This document shows positions 1 through 9,116 of a stretch of DNA of 64,000 bases, in pieces; position 1 is the first letter of the stretch, and each line of letters starts with the position of its first letter. The stretch is from Aphodoplasma sp045541115 (lineage in GTDB: Bacteria; Bacillota; Clostridia; UBA1381; UMGS1253). The notes under the pieces are model-generated. The model saw nothing but the letters and a program-made list of their open reading frames with translations, was not told the origin of the DNA and searched no databases. The position numbers and the translations under genes were made by a program. Location: contig JAZQIM010000003.1 in assembly GCA_045541115.1 (NCBI GenBank), positions 61,220-125,219 on the forward strand. Direction: 5' to 3'.

Positions 1-33
1 AAAAGTTATCAACAATAAAAAGGAGTATGTGAC

Positions 34-603
34 ATGAAAAAAGTTGTTTTGCTTGGAGATTCAATAAGACTGATCGGATACGGCACAAAAGTTGCCGAAT
101 TATTAGGCGAAGGGTATGAGGTGTGGCAGCCGGAAGAGAATTGCAGATATTCTACATACACAATGCGCTTGCTTTTTGAATACCAAAAAGAAATTAAAGG
201 TGCAGATGTAATTCATTGGAATAACGGATTGTGGGATGCGGTTGACTGTCTGTTTGGTGACGGGGCATTTACAAACATAGATATCTACGTACAAAACATG
301 AAAAGAATGGCAAAGATTTTACTTGGCTATGGAAAAAAGGTTATTTTTGCTACGACTACTCCTACAGGAGCTAAATATAACGATATAAGCGTGCTTGATA
401 AGCACAATAACGAAAGGATAAAAGAATATAACGATGCGGTTGTTCCTGTGCTACAAGAGATGGGCGTAATAATAAACGATCTTCACAGCGTTGTAGATGG
501 TCACACTGACGAGTATTTACTTGATGACAATCTGCATCTTAACGAAAAAGGAATTGATGTATGCGCTAAAAAAGTTGTGGCAATGATTAAAGATGCAATC
601 TAA
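34..603 (+). CDS. SGNH/GDSL-type esterase-like hydrolase
   Basis: A 189-residue protein with the block I motif GDSI near residue 9 (nucleophile Ser), an Asn-Gly in WNNGLWD (block III-like) and DDNLHLNEKG near the C-terminus carrying the Asp and His of the catalytic triad. These are the marks of the SGNH hydrolase superfamily, whose members deacylate lipids, sugars or cell-wall polymers; the substrate cannot be read from the sequence. No signal peptide is seen, so it is probably cytoplasmic. AAGGAG lies 8 bases before the ATG. A strong terminator follows at once, so it ends its transcription unit. Family call is firm, function open. Confidence 0.85.
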   Translation: MKKVVLLGDSIRLIGYGTKVAELLGEGYEVWQPEENCRYSTYTMRLLFEYQKEIKGADVIHWNNGLWDAVDCLFGDGAFTNIDIYVQNMKRMAKILLGYGKKVIFATTTPTGAKYNDISVLDKHNNERIKEYNDAVVPVLQEMGVIINDLHSVVDGHTDEYLLDDNLHLNEKGIDVCAKKVVAMIKDAI

Positions 604-609
604 AAAACA

Positions 610-636
610 AAAGACGCTTAATTAAGCGTCTTTTTT
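610..636 (+). terminator. Rho-independent terminator after the SGNH hydrolase
   Basis: AAGACGCTTAA / TTAAGCGTCTT is a perfect inverted repeat (611-632) followed by a T run to 636. It begins just after the stop codon at 603 and separates this gene from thrS. Confidence 0.9.
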
Positions 637-656
637 CGTTATACAAGCTTAATTGC

Positions 657-685
657 TTGACATTATAAAATCAAAGTATTATAAT
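657..685 (+). promoter_or_regulatory. Sigma-A-type promoter of thrS
   Basis: TTGACA (657-662), 17-base spacer, TATAAT (680-685): a perfect consensus. The transcript would have a leader of only about 30 bases, leaving no room for a T-box. Confidence 0.85.
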
Positions 686-720
686 TATATAGATACTTTA
701 TAAAGATAGGAAGATGAAAT

Positions 721-2484
721 ATGAGTGAAAACGTAAATTACGATGAACTTCGCACGCTGCGTCACAGTGCGTCGCACATATTAGCGCAGGCAGTAAAAAG
801 ATTATTTCCTGAAGTAAAGCTTGCGATAGGACCTGCAATTGATAACGGCTTTTATTATGATTTTGATTCGGACAAACCGTTTACAGTTGACGACCTCGAA
901 AAGCTTGAGGCGGAAATGAAGAAAATCGTAAAGGAAAATATAAAAATTGAAAGATTTGAGCTTGAGCGTAGCGAGGCTCTAAAGCTAATGGCTGACGAAC
1001 CGTATAAAATTGAGCTTATAAATGATTTGCCTGAAGGTGAAGTTATATCGTTTTATAAGCAAGGCGACTTTACCGATTTATGCGCAGGCCCACACGTAAA
1101 CTATACGAGCAAGGTTAAAGCATTTAAGCTTTTGAGTGCAACGGGTGCATACTGGCGCGGAAGCGAGAAGAACAAGATGCTTCAGCGCATATATGGTACG
1201 GCATACAAGACAAAGGAAGAGCTTGCAGAGCATTTAGAAAAGCTTGAAGAAGCAAAACGCCGTGACCATAATAGGCTCGGCAGAGAGCTTGAAATCTTTA
1301 CTACATCAGAGCTGATTGGACAGGGCCTTCCCATAATGCTTCCAAAGGGCGCAAAAATTATGCAGATTTTAAAGCGCTTTGTAGAAGACACAGAGGAAGC
1401 GCATGGCTGGCTTCGTACAATTACGCCGTATATGGCAAAAAGCGACTTATATAAAGTATCGGGACATTGGGACCATTATCAAGATGGAATGTTTGTAATG
1501 GGCGATGAAGAAAAGGACAAAGAAGTCTTCGCGCTTCGTCCGATGACATGCCCATTCCAATATCAGGCATATCTTAACAAGGCACGTTCATATCGTGATT
1601 TACCGCTTCGTTATGGCGAAACATCAACGCTTTTTAGAAATGAAGCATCTGGTGAAATGCACGGACTTATCCGTGTTCGTCAGTTTACAATTTCAGAGGG
1701 CCATTTGATGTGTACGCCTGAGCAGCTTGAAAGCGAATTTAAGAGCTGCCTTGAGCTTGCAATATACATGCTTAAGACACTTGGATTATATGAAGATGTA
1801 TCGTATCGATTCTCTCAGTGGGATCCTGAAGATAAAGAAAAGTATATCGGCACACCAGAGCAGTGGGACGAAGCACAGTCCACAATGCAAAAAATACTTG
1901 ACCATCTTGAAATTCCATATGCAGTTGGCATTGGTGAAGCAGCGTTCTATGGACCGAAGCTTGATATACAGATAAAGAACGTTCATGGCAAGGAAGATAC
2001 TCTTATTACGATTCAGGTTGACCAGATGCTTGCCGAAAAGTTTGGTATGGAGTATGTTGATGCAGACGGAAATAAGAAAAATCCGTACATCATACATCGT
2101 ACATCAATCGGTTGTTATGAGCGTACACTTGCACTTCTTATCGAGAAGTATGCAGGGGCATTTCCGACATGGCTCGCGCCAACACAGGTTAAAGTGCTTG
2201 CGATTTCAGAAAAGCATGCGCAATATGCGACTGAAGTTTATGAAAAACTTCGTGCAGCGGGCATACGCGTAGAACTTGACATGAGAAATGAAAAAATCGG
2301 ATATAAAATTCGTGAAGCACAGCTTGAAAAAGTTCCGTACATGCTTATAGCGGGCGATAAAGAGCAGGAAACACAGACTGTTTCCGTTCGTGCACGCAAG
2401 GTGGGAGACATGGGAGCGAAGAGTATTGAAGAATTTATTTCACATGTTCAAAAAGAAGTATATGAGAAAACTCTTAACTACTAA
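721..2484 (+). CDS. thrS: Threonine-tRNA ligase (TGS-less)
   Basis: ThrRS charges tRNA-Thr. The protein has the N2 editing domain (HSASH at 15-19; C121 and H125 in CAGPH, which clear mischarged Ser-tRNA), then the class II catalytic core with motif 2 RNEASGEMHG, zinc ligands including the Cys of MTCPFQ, motif 3 around CYERTLALL, and the anticodon-binding C-terminus. At 587 residues it is about 55 shorter than the usual 640 or so: it starts directly at the editing domain and lacks the N-terminal TGS domain. The consensus promoter ends 35 bases before the ATG, so no longer start exists. No T-box is present. Monocistronic; identity is certain. Confidence 0.97.
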   Translation: MSENVNYDELRTLRHSASHILAQAVKRLFPEVKLAIGPAIDNGFYYDFDSDKPFTVDDLEKLEAEMKKIVKENIKIERFELERSEALKLMADEPYKIELINDLPEGEVISFYKQGDFTDLCAGPHVNYTSKVKAFKLLSATGAYWRGSEKNKMLQRIYGTAYKTKEELAEHLEKLEEAKRRDHNRLGRELEIFTTSELIGQGLPIMLPKGAKIMQILKRFVEDTEEAHGWLRTITPYMAKSDLYKVSGHWDHYQDGMFVMGDEEKDKEVFALRPMTCPFQYQAYLNKARSYRDLPLRYGETSTLFRNEASGEMHGLIRVRQFTISEGHLMCTPEQLESEFKSCLELAIYMLKTLGLYEDVSYRFSQWDPEDKEKYIGTPEQWDEAQSTMQKILDHLEIPYAVGIGEAAFYGPKLDIQIKNVHGKEDTLITIQVDQMLAEKFGMEYVDADGNKKNPYIIHRTSIGCYERTLALLIEKYAGAFPTWLAPTQVKVLAISEKHAQYATEVYEKLRAAGIRVELDMRNEKIGYKIREAQLEKVPYMLIAGDKEQETQTVSVRARKVGDMGAKSIEEFISHVQKEVYEKTLNY

Positions 2485-2525
2485 TTTGCGTTTTCATAAA
2501 TAAGAAAAAATACATTAAAAAAGTG

Positions 2526-2554
2526 TTGACACATGGTATATTTTGTGTTAATAT
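2526..2554 (+). promoter_or_regulatory. Promoter of rplU-rpmA
   Basis: TTGACA (2526-2531), 17-base spacer, TAATAT (2549-2554). It lies 40 bases after the thrS stop and starts a leader of about 80 bases before rplU. Confidence 0.75.
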
Positions 2555-2560
2555 ATTATG

Positions 2561-2640
2561 GTAACCGCATAAGAAGGGTTTTAAATCTGTTTATACAGTA
2601 CCCGCATTAGCGTGACTTCATTTTATAAGGAGGTGCAATT
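2561..2640 (+). ncRNA. Probable L21 leader (autoregulatory 5' UTR)
   Basis: The 80-base leader between the rplU promoter and ATG is where Bacillota carry the L21 leader, an RNA structure proposed to bind L21 and limit its own synthesis. The call rests on position, length and the non-coding nature of the stretch; I could not test it against a covariance model. A strong AAGGAGGTG Shine-Dalgarno site (2627-2635) lies at its end. Confidence 0.45.
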
Positions 2641-2642
2641 TT

Positions 2643-2951
2643 ATGTACGCAATTATTAAGACAGGCGGAAAACAGTACAAGGTTGCTGAGGGTGACACAA
2701 TCTTTGTTGAAAAATTAGATGCACAGGTTGATGACACATACACATTTGATACTGTTTTAGCGATTGGTGGCGAAACTGTAAAGCTTGGCAGCCCTGTAGT
2801 TGAAGGTGCAAGTGTTACAGCAAAAGTTCTTAGACAGGCTAAGAGCAAGAAAGTTATCGTGTTTAAGTATAAGCCGAAGAAGACATATCGCAAAAAGCAG
2901 GGTCACAGACAACCCTACACAAAGCTACAGATTGAAAAGATCAATGCGTAG
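2643..2951 (+). CDS. rplU: 50S ribosomal protein L21
   Basis: 102 residues, full length, beginning MYAIIKTGGKQYKV and ending in the basic rRNA-binding tail (KTYRKKQGHRQPYT). L21 binds 23S rRNA in the large subunit. It is the first gene of rplU-rpmA. In most Bacillota a small cysteine protease gene (prp, ysxB) sits between these two; here only 42 bases separate them. Confidence 0.97.
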   Translation: MYAIIKTGGKQYKVAEGDTIFVEKLDAQVDDTYTFDTVLAIGGETVKLGSPVVEGASVTAKVLRQAKSKKVIVFKYKPKKTYRKKQGHRQPYTKLQIEKINA

Positions 2952-2993
2952 TTAGAAAATCAAAATATTGTTTGAAAGCTGAGGTGTATATAA

Positions 2994-3248
2994 ATGGCAC
3001 ATAAGAAAGGTATGGGATCGACCAAAAACGGTCGTGATAGTGAGTCGAAACGACTTGGTGTGAAAAGAGCTGACGGTCAGTTTGTTCTTGCAGGAAATAT
3101 ATTAGTAAGACAGCGCGGTACAAAAATTCACCCCGGTAACAACGTTGGTATTGGTAGTGATGATACTTTATTTGCCCTAATAGACGGAAAGGTAAAGTTC
3201 GAGAGAAAAGGTAAAGACAAGAAACAGTGCAGCGTTTATACTGATTAA
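2994..3248 (+). CDS. rpmA: 50S ribosomal protein L27 (no N-terminal extension)
   Basis: 84 residues. L27 reaches into the peptidyl-transferase centre with its N-terminal tail. The protein starts MAHKKGMGSTKNGRDS, the mature form seen in Proteobacteria. Most Bacillota L27 proteins carry a short hydrophobic extension ending near FFA that the Prp protease removes; it is absent here, as is prp. The ATG is fixed by GAGGTG at 2981-2986. A terminator follows. Confidence 0.97.
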   Translation: MAHKKGMGSTKNGRDSESKRLGVKRADGQFVLAGNILVRQRGTKIHPGNNVGIGSDDTLFALIDGKVKFERKGKDKKQCSVYTD

Positions 3249-3252
3249 TTTT

Positions 3253-3282
3253 AAAATCTCAGACTTTTTGTCTGAGATTTTT
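3253..3282 (+). terminator. Terminator of rplU-rpmA
   Basis: AAAATCTCAGAC (3253-3264) pairs with GTCTGAGATTTT (3270-3281) around a T-rich loop, followed by TTTC. Confidence 0.88.
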
Positions 3283-3354
3283 CATTAGTATATTAAAATT
3301 TTTCAATATGTTAAAAATATAAACATAAAATTAACTCTTAAAAGGATGTAGTAT

Positions 3355-4632
3355 ATGTTTTTTGATACAGCAAAAATTTATGTCAAAGCAGGTGATGGCG
3401 GTAACGGAGCAGTGTCTTTTCATCGCGAGAAATACGTTGCTGCAGGCGGACCTGACGGCGGCGATGGCGGTCGTGGCGGAGATATTGTATTTGAAGTTGA
3501 TACATCGATCTCAACGCTCGTTTCGTTCCGCTATAAAAGAAAATATGTAGCTGACAATGGCGGCGATGGCAAAAGTGGCAAGGGCTTTGGCAAAGATGCT
3601 GATGCGCTTGTAATAAAGGTGCCTGCCGGCACACTCGTACGTGATGCGCAGACGAACCGTTTGATAGCAGACATGACACCGCCTAATAATCGCGCAGTAC
3701 TATTTAAGGGTGGTAATGGCGGATGGGGAAATACTCATTTTGCTACCCCGACAAGACAGGTTCCGCGATTTGCCAAAAGTGGTTTAAAAGGTGTTGAAAA
3801 AGAGCTTTTGCTCGAACTAAAGCTTATTGCGGATGTTGGTTTGTTAGGTTTTCCGAATGTCGGAAAATCGACGCTGTTATCTGTTGTGACATCGGCAAAG
3901 CCGAAGATTGCTAATTATCATTTTACGACGCTTGAGCCGAATCTTGGTGTAGTAGAGCTTGGCAAATACGGCGGTGCAGGAAGCTTTGTTATCGCTGATA
4001 TACCGGGGCTAATTGAAGGGGCAAGCGAGGGTGTAGGTCTCGGTCACGAATTTTTGCGTCATGTTGAAAGAACGAGACTTCTTATCCATGTTGTAGATGT
4101 GTCGGGAATCGAAGGCAGAAATCCGATTGATGACTTTGATAAAATAAATGCAGAGCTGTCTAATTATGACGAGCTTTTATCGAGCAGACCACAGGTTATT
4201 GCTGCAAATAAAACAGACATTATACAAGACGAAGAAGCATACAAGGAATTTATATGCGAAATGGAAAAGCGCGGCTATAAGATTTTTGAAATCTGTGCAG
4301 CTACAACGAAGGGTGTAAGCGAACTTATGGAATATGTCGCAGCACAGCTCGCACAGCTGCCGCCTGTAGAGATATTTGAAGCAGAACCGATTCTTGAAGA
4401 AATTGTGGATGAAGAGCTCTTTACAATACGAAATGAAAACGGTGTATATGTAGTCGAAGGAAGATGGATTGAAAATCTTGTTGGCTCTGTAAATCTTGCA
4501 GATGACGAATCATTTAACTATTTTCAGCGTTCACTTCGCACTAAAGGCGTTATCGATGCGCTTGAAGAAAAGGGAATAAACGAAGGCGATACAGTACGTC
4601 TTTATGATATAGAATTTGATTATGTCAGATAA
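3355..4632 (+). CDS. obg: Obg-family GTPase (50S assembly)
   Basis: 425 residues in three parts: the glycine-rich Obg fold (1-157, GGPDGGDGGRGG near 31-42), a G domain with G1 GFPNVGKS at 165-172, G3 DIPGLIEG and G4 NKTD, and a C-terminal OCT domain (about 350-425). Obg is an essential GTPase of late large-subunit assembly, also tied to the stringent response and sporulation in Bacillus. It starts the run obg-yhbY-nadD-yqeK, whose genes lie 2-17 bases apart. Confidence 0.97.
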   Translation: MFFDTAKIYVKAGDGGNGAVSFHREKYVAAGGPDGGDGGRGGDIVFEVDTSISTLVSFRYKRKYVADNGGDGKSGKGFGKDADALVIKVPAGTLVRDAQTNRLIADMTPPNNRAVLFKGGNGGWGNTHFATPTRQVPRFAKSGLKGVEKELLLELKLIADVGLLGFPNVGKSTLLSVVTSAKPKIANYHFTTLEPNLGVVELGKYGGAGSFVIADIPGLIEGASEGVGLGHEFLRHVERTRLLIHVVDVSGIEGRNPIDDFDKINAELSNYDELLSSRPQVIAANKTDIIQDEEAYKEFICEMEKRGYKIFEICAATTKGVSELMEYVAAQLAQLPPVEIFEAEPILEEIVDEELFTIRNENGVYVVEGRWIENLVGSVNLADDESFNYFQRSLRTKGVIDALEEKGINEGDTVRLYDIEFDYVR

Positions 4633-4647
4633 TCACAGGAGGATAAT

Positions 4648-4944
4648 ATGATTACAAGCAAACAACGTGCCTATTTAAGAGGGCAGGCAAATACTATTGA
4701 GCCTATTTTTCAGCTTGGTAAAGGCGGAATAACTGATAATTTTATAAAACAGCTTGACGATGCGTTAGAGGCCAGAGAGCTTATAAAAATACATTTACTT
4801 GATGCGTCATTTCTTGATGCACGCGAAACAGTAGATATGCTTGCAAAGCTAACCGGTGCAGAAGCTGTACAGGCGATTGGTTCAAAGATTGTGTTATATC
4901 GTGAGTCAAAAAACAAAAAGAGAATTGAACTTCCGAGAAAATAG
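4648..4944 (+). CDS. yhbY: CRM-domain RNA-binding protein YhbY/YqeI
   Basis: 98 residues forming a single CRM domain: KQRAYLRGQAN at the start and the basic GKGGIT loop near 24-29 that contacts RNA. The family associates with pre-50S particles. Its place right after obg and before nadD is the conserved Bacillota arrangement (yqeH-yqeI-nadD-yqeK in Bacillus). Confidence 0.93.
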   Translation: MITSKQRAYLRGQANTIEPIFQLGKGGITDNFIKQLDDALEARELIKIHLLDASFLDARETVDMLAKLTGAEAVQAIGSKIVLYRESKNKKRIELPRK

Positions 4945-4961
4945 AATTAGGGGATAGAGAT

Positions 4962-5561
4962 ATGGGAAGAATAGGTCTTTTGGGAGGAACATTTGACCCG
5001 ATTCATAACGCGCATTTATACATGGGCAAGCTATGTATAGACGAACTTAATTTAGACAAGGTTATATATATTCCGGCAGGTATAACGCCGCATAAGACTT
5101 ATATAGCAGATATTGGTGCGAGATACGAGATGGTAAAGCTTGCAATAAGCGGCAATGAACGTTTTAGCGTGTCTGATTATGAAATTAAAAAGGAAACGCC
5201 GTCATACAGTGTTGAAACAGTAGACTATTTTAAAAAATTATATCCAGGCGATGAAATTGTATTTATTTTAGGCGAAGATTCTCTTGATTATGTCGAAAAA
5301 TGGCACAATGCACAAAAGTTTTTAAAGATGTGTTCTTTTGCAGTAATTGCAAGAGGTGGCTTTGAATCAGATATTGATGCGAAAATAAATATGTTAAAAG
5401 AAAAATACGGCGCGACGGTCTATAACGTGTGCTCGCGTGAGCTTGAAATTTCATCGAGCAATATACGTGACATGATCAGAGAGCAAGAAAACGTTAAACA
5501 TCTTGTGCCGCAGGTTGTGCTTGACTTTATAGATAAGCATAAATTGTATCAAGGAGAGTAA
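4962..5561 (+). CDS. nadD: Nicotinate-nucleotide adenylyltransferase
   Basis: 199 residues. It joins ATP and nicotinate mononucleotide to make deamido-NAD. The nucleotidyltransferase signature GGTFDPIHNAH is at 8-18 and ISSSNIR near the C-terminus matches the second signature. Usual length. The yqeK start lies two bases after its stop, so the two are probably translationally coupled. pncB, which feeds the same pathway, is 28 kb away at 33238. Confidence 0.96.
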   Translation: MGRIGLLGGTFDPIHNAHLYMGKLCIDELNLDKVIYIPAGITPHKTYIADIGARYEMVKLAISGNERFSVSDYEIKKETPSYSVETVDYFKKLYPGDEIVFILGEDSLDYVEKWHNAQKFLKMCSFAVIARGGFESDIDAKINMLKEKYGATVYNVCSRELEISSSNIRDMIREQENVKHLVPQVVLDFIDKHKLYQGE

Positions 5562-5563
5562 GC

Positions 5564-6166
5564 ATGATAAATTTTGATTTTGAAGGCGCGAAAATGTGTT
5601 TAAAAAGCAGTTTGAAGCCTGAAAGATATCTTCATAGTCTCGGCGTAATGCAAGCGGCTAAAGTGCTTGCAAAGCGTTATGGAGCAGATGAAAATAAGGC
5701 GCAAATTGCCGGGCTTCTTCACGACTGTGCGAAAAATATTGATAAAGATAGTGCGTATAAGATGTGTGAGGAATTAAACGTGAGTCTTGACGATGTGACG
5801 AAGAAATCGCCAAAACTTGTTCATCAGTATCTCGGTGCACAAATAGCGAAAATCGAATACGGAATTTGTGATGAAGAAATTCTTTCGGCGATTCGTTATC
5901 ATACGACGGCTAAATGCGATATGTCGCTTCTTGATAAGATAATATATCTTGCTGATGTAATTGAGCCGAATCGTGATAAGGAACCGTTTGACGGGCTTAT
6001 AAAACTGCGTACACTATGCGAAACTGACATTGACGAAGCAATGCTTTTTGCGCTTGATATGTCGATTCGAAAGCTTACCGACAGAAATGCACTTCTTCAT
6101 ATTGATACAGTTCTTGCGAGAAATTGGTTTTTAGAAATAAAAATCAGTAAAACACTTGAAAAATGA
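5564..6166 (+). CDS. yqeK: HD-domain hydrolase YqeK (Ap4A hydrolase family)
   Basis: 200 residues with an HD fold: H24, the HD pair H53-D54 (LLHDCAKN) and later His and Asp ligands (RYHTTAK, YLADVIEPNR). YqeK proteins are metal-dependent symmetrical Ap4A hydrolases. Coupled to nadD, as in most Bacillota, where the pairing links NAD synthesis with clearance of dinucleotides. Confidence 0.93.
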   Translation: MINFDFEGAKMCLKSSLKPERYLHSLGVMQAAKVLAKRYGADENKAQIAGLLHDCAKNIDKDSAYKMCEELNVSLDDVTKKSPKLVHQYLGAQIAKIEYGICDEEILSAIRYHTTAKCDMSLLDKIIYLADVIEPNRDKEPFDGLIKLRTLCETDIDEAMLFALDMSIRKLTDRNALLHIDTVLARNWFLEIKISKTLEK

Positions 6167-6222
6167 TTGAAAATTATATATTATATATTGTGGTGTAAAC
6201 AATATTTAAAGGAGGAAAAGCT

Positions 6223-6579
6223 TTGCAACTAGTTGATAAATTAAATCTTATTGCAAATTGCCTCGACGATAAAAAAGGCAGACGTATTACAGCTTTAGAT
6301 GTAGCTGAGCTTACGAGCATTAGTGATTACTTTGTAATATGCGGTGCCGGTTCACAATCTCAGGTCAAAGCTCTTGCCGACAATGTTTGCGAAAAGCTTT
6401 CGGAAAATGGCTTTGAGCCTATTCATATCGAAGGATATCGTGATGCGACCTGGGTATTGATTGATTATAGCGATATAGTAGTTCACATTTTCACTGATGA
6501 AATGCGTGAATTTTATGATATAGAGCGTCTGTGGACAGATGCTAAAGAAGTTACACTCAATTTATCAGATAATGATTAG
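6223..6579 (+). CDS. rsfS: Ribosomal silencing factor RsfS
   Basis: 118 residues with the RsfS hallmarks DYFVICGAGSQSQV and YRDATWVLIDY. RsfS binds L14 and blocks subunit joining when nutrients are short. The start is TTG (6223), set by GGAGGA at 6211-6216. Its stop codon overlaps the Shine-Dalgarno site of leuS. Many relatives have a LytR-type gene between yqeK and rsfS; none is present here. Confidence 0.95.
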   Translation: MQLVDKLNLIANCLDDKKGRRITALDVAELTSISDYFVICGAGSQSQVKALADNVCEKLSENGFEPIHIEGYRDATWVLIDYSDIVVHIFTDEMREFYDIERLWTDAKEVTLNLSDND

Positions 6580-6591
6580 GAGGCGGCAGAA

Positions 6592-9006
6592 TTGAAATAT
6601 AATTATACTGAAATCGAAAAGAAATGGCAGAAAAAATGGGATGACGAGAAGACGTTTAAGGCGTCGAATGATGACCTTTCAAAGCCAAAATTTTTTGCCC
6701 TCGTTGAGTTCCCATATCCATCCGGTCACGGCCTTCATGTAGGTCATCCGCGCGGATATACGGCGCTTGATATAGTTTCGAGAAAAAGGAGACTGCAAGG
6801 ATATAACGTTCTTTATCCAATGGGTTGGGATGCATTTGGTCTTCCGACAGAGAACTTTGCTATGAAAAACAAAGTTCATCCTAAAAAAGTCACACAAGAT
6901 AATGTTGCGAATTTCAAAAAGCAGCTTAAATCACTTGGTTTTTCATTTGATTGGGATCGTGAGATAAATACTACCGACCCTGAATATTATAAATGGACAC
7001 AGTGGATTTTCCTTAAGTTATTTGAAAAAGGACTTGCATACAAGCAGGAAATGCCGATTAACTGGTGTACAAGCTGTAAGGTAGGTTTGTCAAATGAAGA
7101 GGTAGTTGATGGTGTGTGTGAGCGCTGCGGAAGCGAAGTTGTGCAAAAGCGCAAGAGCCAGTGGATGCTTAAGATTACGGAATATGCGCAGCGTCTTATT
7201 GATGATTTAGATGATCTTGATTTTATTGAAAAAGTTAAAACACAGCAAAAAAACTGGATAGGACGCTCACAAGGTGCAGAAGTAACATTTAAAATTGATG
7301 GTGCCCAGGAAGAACTTGTTGTATATACAACACGCCCTGACACACTTTTCGGCGCAACATATGTTGTACTTTCGCCGGAGCATCCGTATATTGAGAGCTG
7401 GAAAGATAAAATCTCAAATTACGATCAGATAATTGAATATAAGCAACAGGCTGCAAGAAAGTCAGAATTTGAGCGTACAGAGCTTGCAAAAGATAAGACA
7501 GGCGTTGCGCTTAATGGAATATATGCTATAAATCCAGTAAATGGTGAGAAATTGCCTGTGTGGATTTCTGATTATGTACTTATGACATATGGAACTGGCG
7601 CAATCATGGCTGTGCCCGCGCATGATACTCGCGACTGGGAGTTTGCAAAGAAATTTAATCTTCCGATAATTGAGGTTGTATCCGGTGGTGAAAACGTGCA
7701 GGAGGCAGCATATACAGATGTAAGCGAAGGCACGATGGTAAATTCCGGTTTTCTTACAGGCAAGAGTGTTAAAGAAGCAATTGATTCAATAATAGATTAT
7801 CTTGAGAAAAATAATCTTGGTAAGCGCAAAGTAAACTTTAAGCTTCGCGACTGGGTATTTTCTCGTCAGCGTTACTGGGGAGAACCAATTCCGCTTGTAT
7901 ATTGTGAAAAATGCGGTTGGGTAGCACTTCCGGAAAGTGAGCTTCCGCTTACACTTCCTGAACTTGATGATTATGAACCGACAGATAACGGCGAATCACC
8001 GCTTGCAAAAATTACTGATTGGGTAAATACAACATGTCCGCATTGTCATGGAGCAGCAAAGCGTGAAACAGATACAATGCCACAATGGGCAGGCTCGTCA
8101 TGGTATTTCTTAAGATATATTGACCCGAAAAATAATAGCGTGCTTGCAGACAGTGAGCTTTTAAATTACTGGCTTCCTGTTGATTGGTATAACGGCGGTA
8201 TGGAGCATACGACGCTACATTTGCTCTATTCACGTTTCTGGCATAAATTCTTGTATGACATTGGCGTAGTACCGACAAAAGAGCCGTATCAGAAGAGAAC
8301 ATCTCATGGTATGATTCTTGGTGCGAATAACGAAAAAATGTCGAAGTCGCGCGGAAACGTCGTAAATCCTGATGATGTTGTACGCGACTTTGGCGCAGAT
8401 ACATTCAGAACATATGAAATGTTTATCGGTGCATTTGACCAGGCGACACCGTGGTCGGAGCAAGGCGTAAAAGGTTGCTTTAAATTCCTTGAAAGAGTAT
8501 GGAATTTGCAAAATATACTTACCGATGATGAAGGTTACAGCGCGGATATGGAAATATCAATGCATAAAGCTGTAAAGAAGGTTGACGAAGACATTGAACG
8601 TATGAAGTATAATACGGCGATTGCAACTCTTATGTCACTTGTAAATGACTTTACGAAAAAAGGCTCAATCACACGTGGAGAGCTTAAGACATTCTTGCTT
8701 CTTCTTAACCCGACAGCGCCACATATTACCGAGGAAATGTGGCAGAATTCAAACTTTGGTGGAGAAATCTCAAATCAAAGCTGGCCAAAATATGATGAGG
8801 CAAAGACTGTTGATGATGAAGTTGAAATTGTATTACAGATAAACGGCAAAATCAAAGACAAGATTAAGATTCCGGCAGGGCTTGACAAAGACGCTACACA
8901 AGAAGCGGCAATGAAGAGTGAGAAAGTAATCGATGCAACGAGCGGCAAACAAATTATAAAAACGATCGTTGTGCCTGGTAAGCTTGTAAATATTGTAGTA
9001 AAATAA
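6592..9006 (+). CDS. leuS: Leucine-tRNA ligase
   Basis: 804 residues, class I synthetase. HVGH (49-52) is the HIGH motif and KMSKS lies near 582-586. Between them are Cys-rich zinc motifs (CTSCKVG, CERCGS) and the CP1 editing domain with the Thr-rich VVYTTRPDTLFG loop. The start is TTG, set by AGGAGG at 6578-6583, which overlaps the rsfS stop. It ends the plus-strand run. Confidence 0.98.
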   Translation: MKYNYTEIEKKWQKKWDDEKTFKASNDDLSKPKFFALVEFPYPSGHGLHVGHPRGYTALDIVSRKRRLQGYNVLYPMGWDAFGLPTENFAMKNKVHPKKVTQDNVANFKKQLKSLGFSFDWDREINTTDPEYYKWTQWIFLKLFEKGLAYKQEMPINWCTSCKVGLSNEEVVDGVCERCGSEVVQKRKSQWMLKITEYAQRLIDDLDDLDFIEKVKTQQKNWIGRSQGAEVTFKIDGAQEELVVYTTRPDTLFGATYVVLSPEHPYIESWKDKISNYDQIIEYKQQAARKSEFERTELAKDKTGVALNGIYAINPVNGEKLPVWISDYVLMTYGTGAIMAVPAHDTRDWEFAKKFNLPIIEVVSGGENVQEAAYTDVSEGTMVNSGFLTGKSVKEAIDSIIDYLEKNNLGKRKVNFKLRDWVFSRQRYWGEPIPLVYCEKCGWVALPESELPLTLPELDDYEPTDNGESPLAKITDWVNTTCPHCHGAAKRETDTMPQWAGSSWYFLRYIDPKNNSVLADSELLNYWLPVDWYNGGMEHTTLHLLYSRFWHKFLYDIGVVPTKEPYQKRTSHGMILGANNEKMSKSRGNVVNPDDVVRDFGADTFRTYEMFIGAFDQATPWSEQGVKGCFKFLERVWNLQNILTDDEGYSADMEISMHKAVKKVDEDIERMKYNTAIATLMSLVNDFTKKGSITRGELKTFLLLLNPTAPHITEEMWQNSNFGGEISNQSWPKYDEAKTVDDEVEIVLQINGKIKDKIKIPAGLDKDATQEAAMKSEKVIDATSGKQIIKTIVVPGKLVNIVVK

Positions 9007-9012
9007 AAAGTT

Positions 9013-9096
9013 TTAAGGGATAGCAAGTTATTTGCTATCCCTTAAATGTTAATTGGGCACGAGTCAAAAATTTTTCTGACACATGCCCAATTTTTA
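9013..9096 (+). terminator. Tandem hairpins between leuS and the convergent SASP gene
   Basis: A perfect 14-bp stem (9013-9026 / 9032-9045) reads as a terminator core with a poor T tract. A second hairpin (AATTGGGCA 9051-9059 / TGCCCAATT 9084-9092) ends in TTTTTAT on the plus strand. Together they insulate two converging transcription units. Confidence 0.75.
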
Positions 9097-9116
9097 TACT
9101 GCAATTATTTTAAAGC

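Noticed and set aside
637..720. T-box leader before thrS
   Set aside because: The consensus promoter at 657-685 leaves only about 30 bases of leader.
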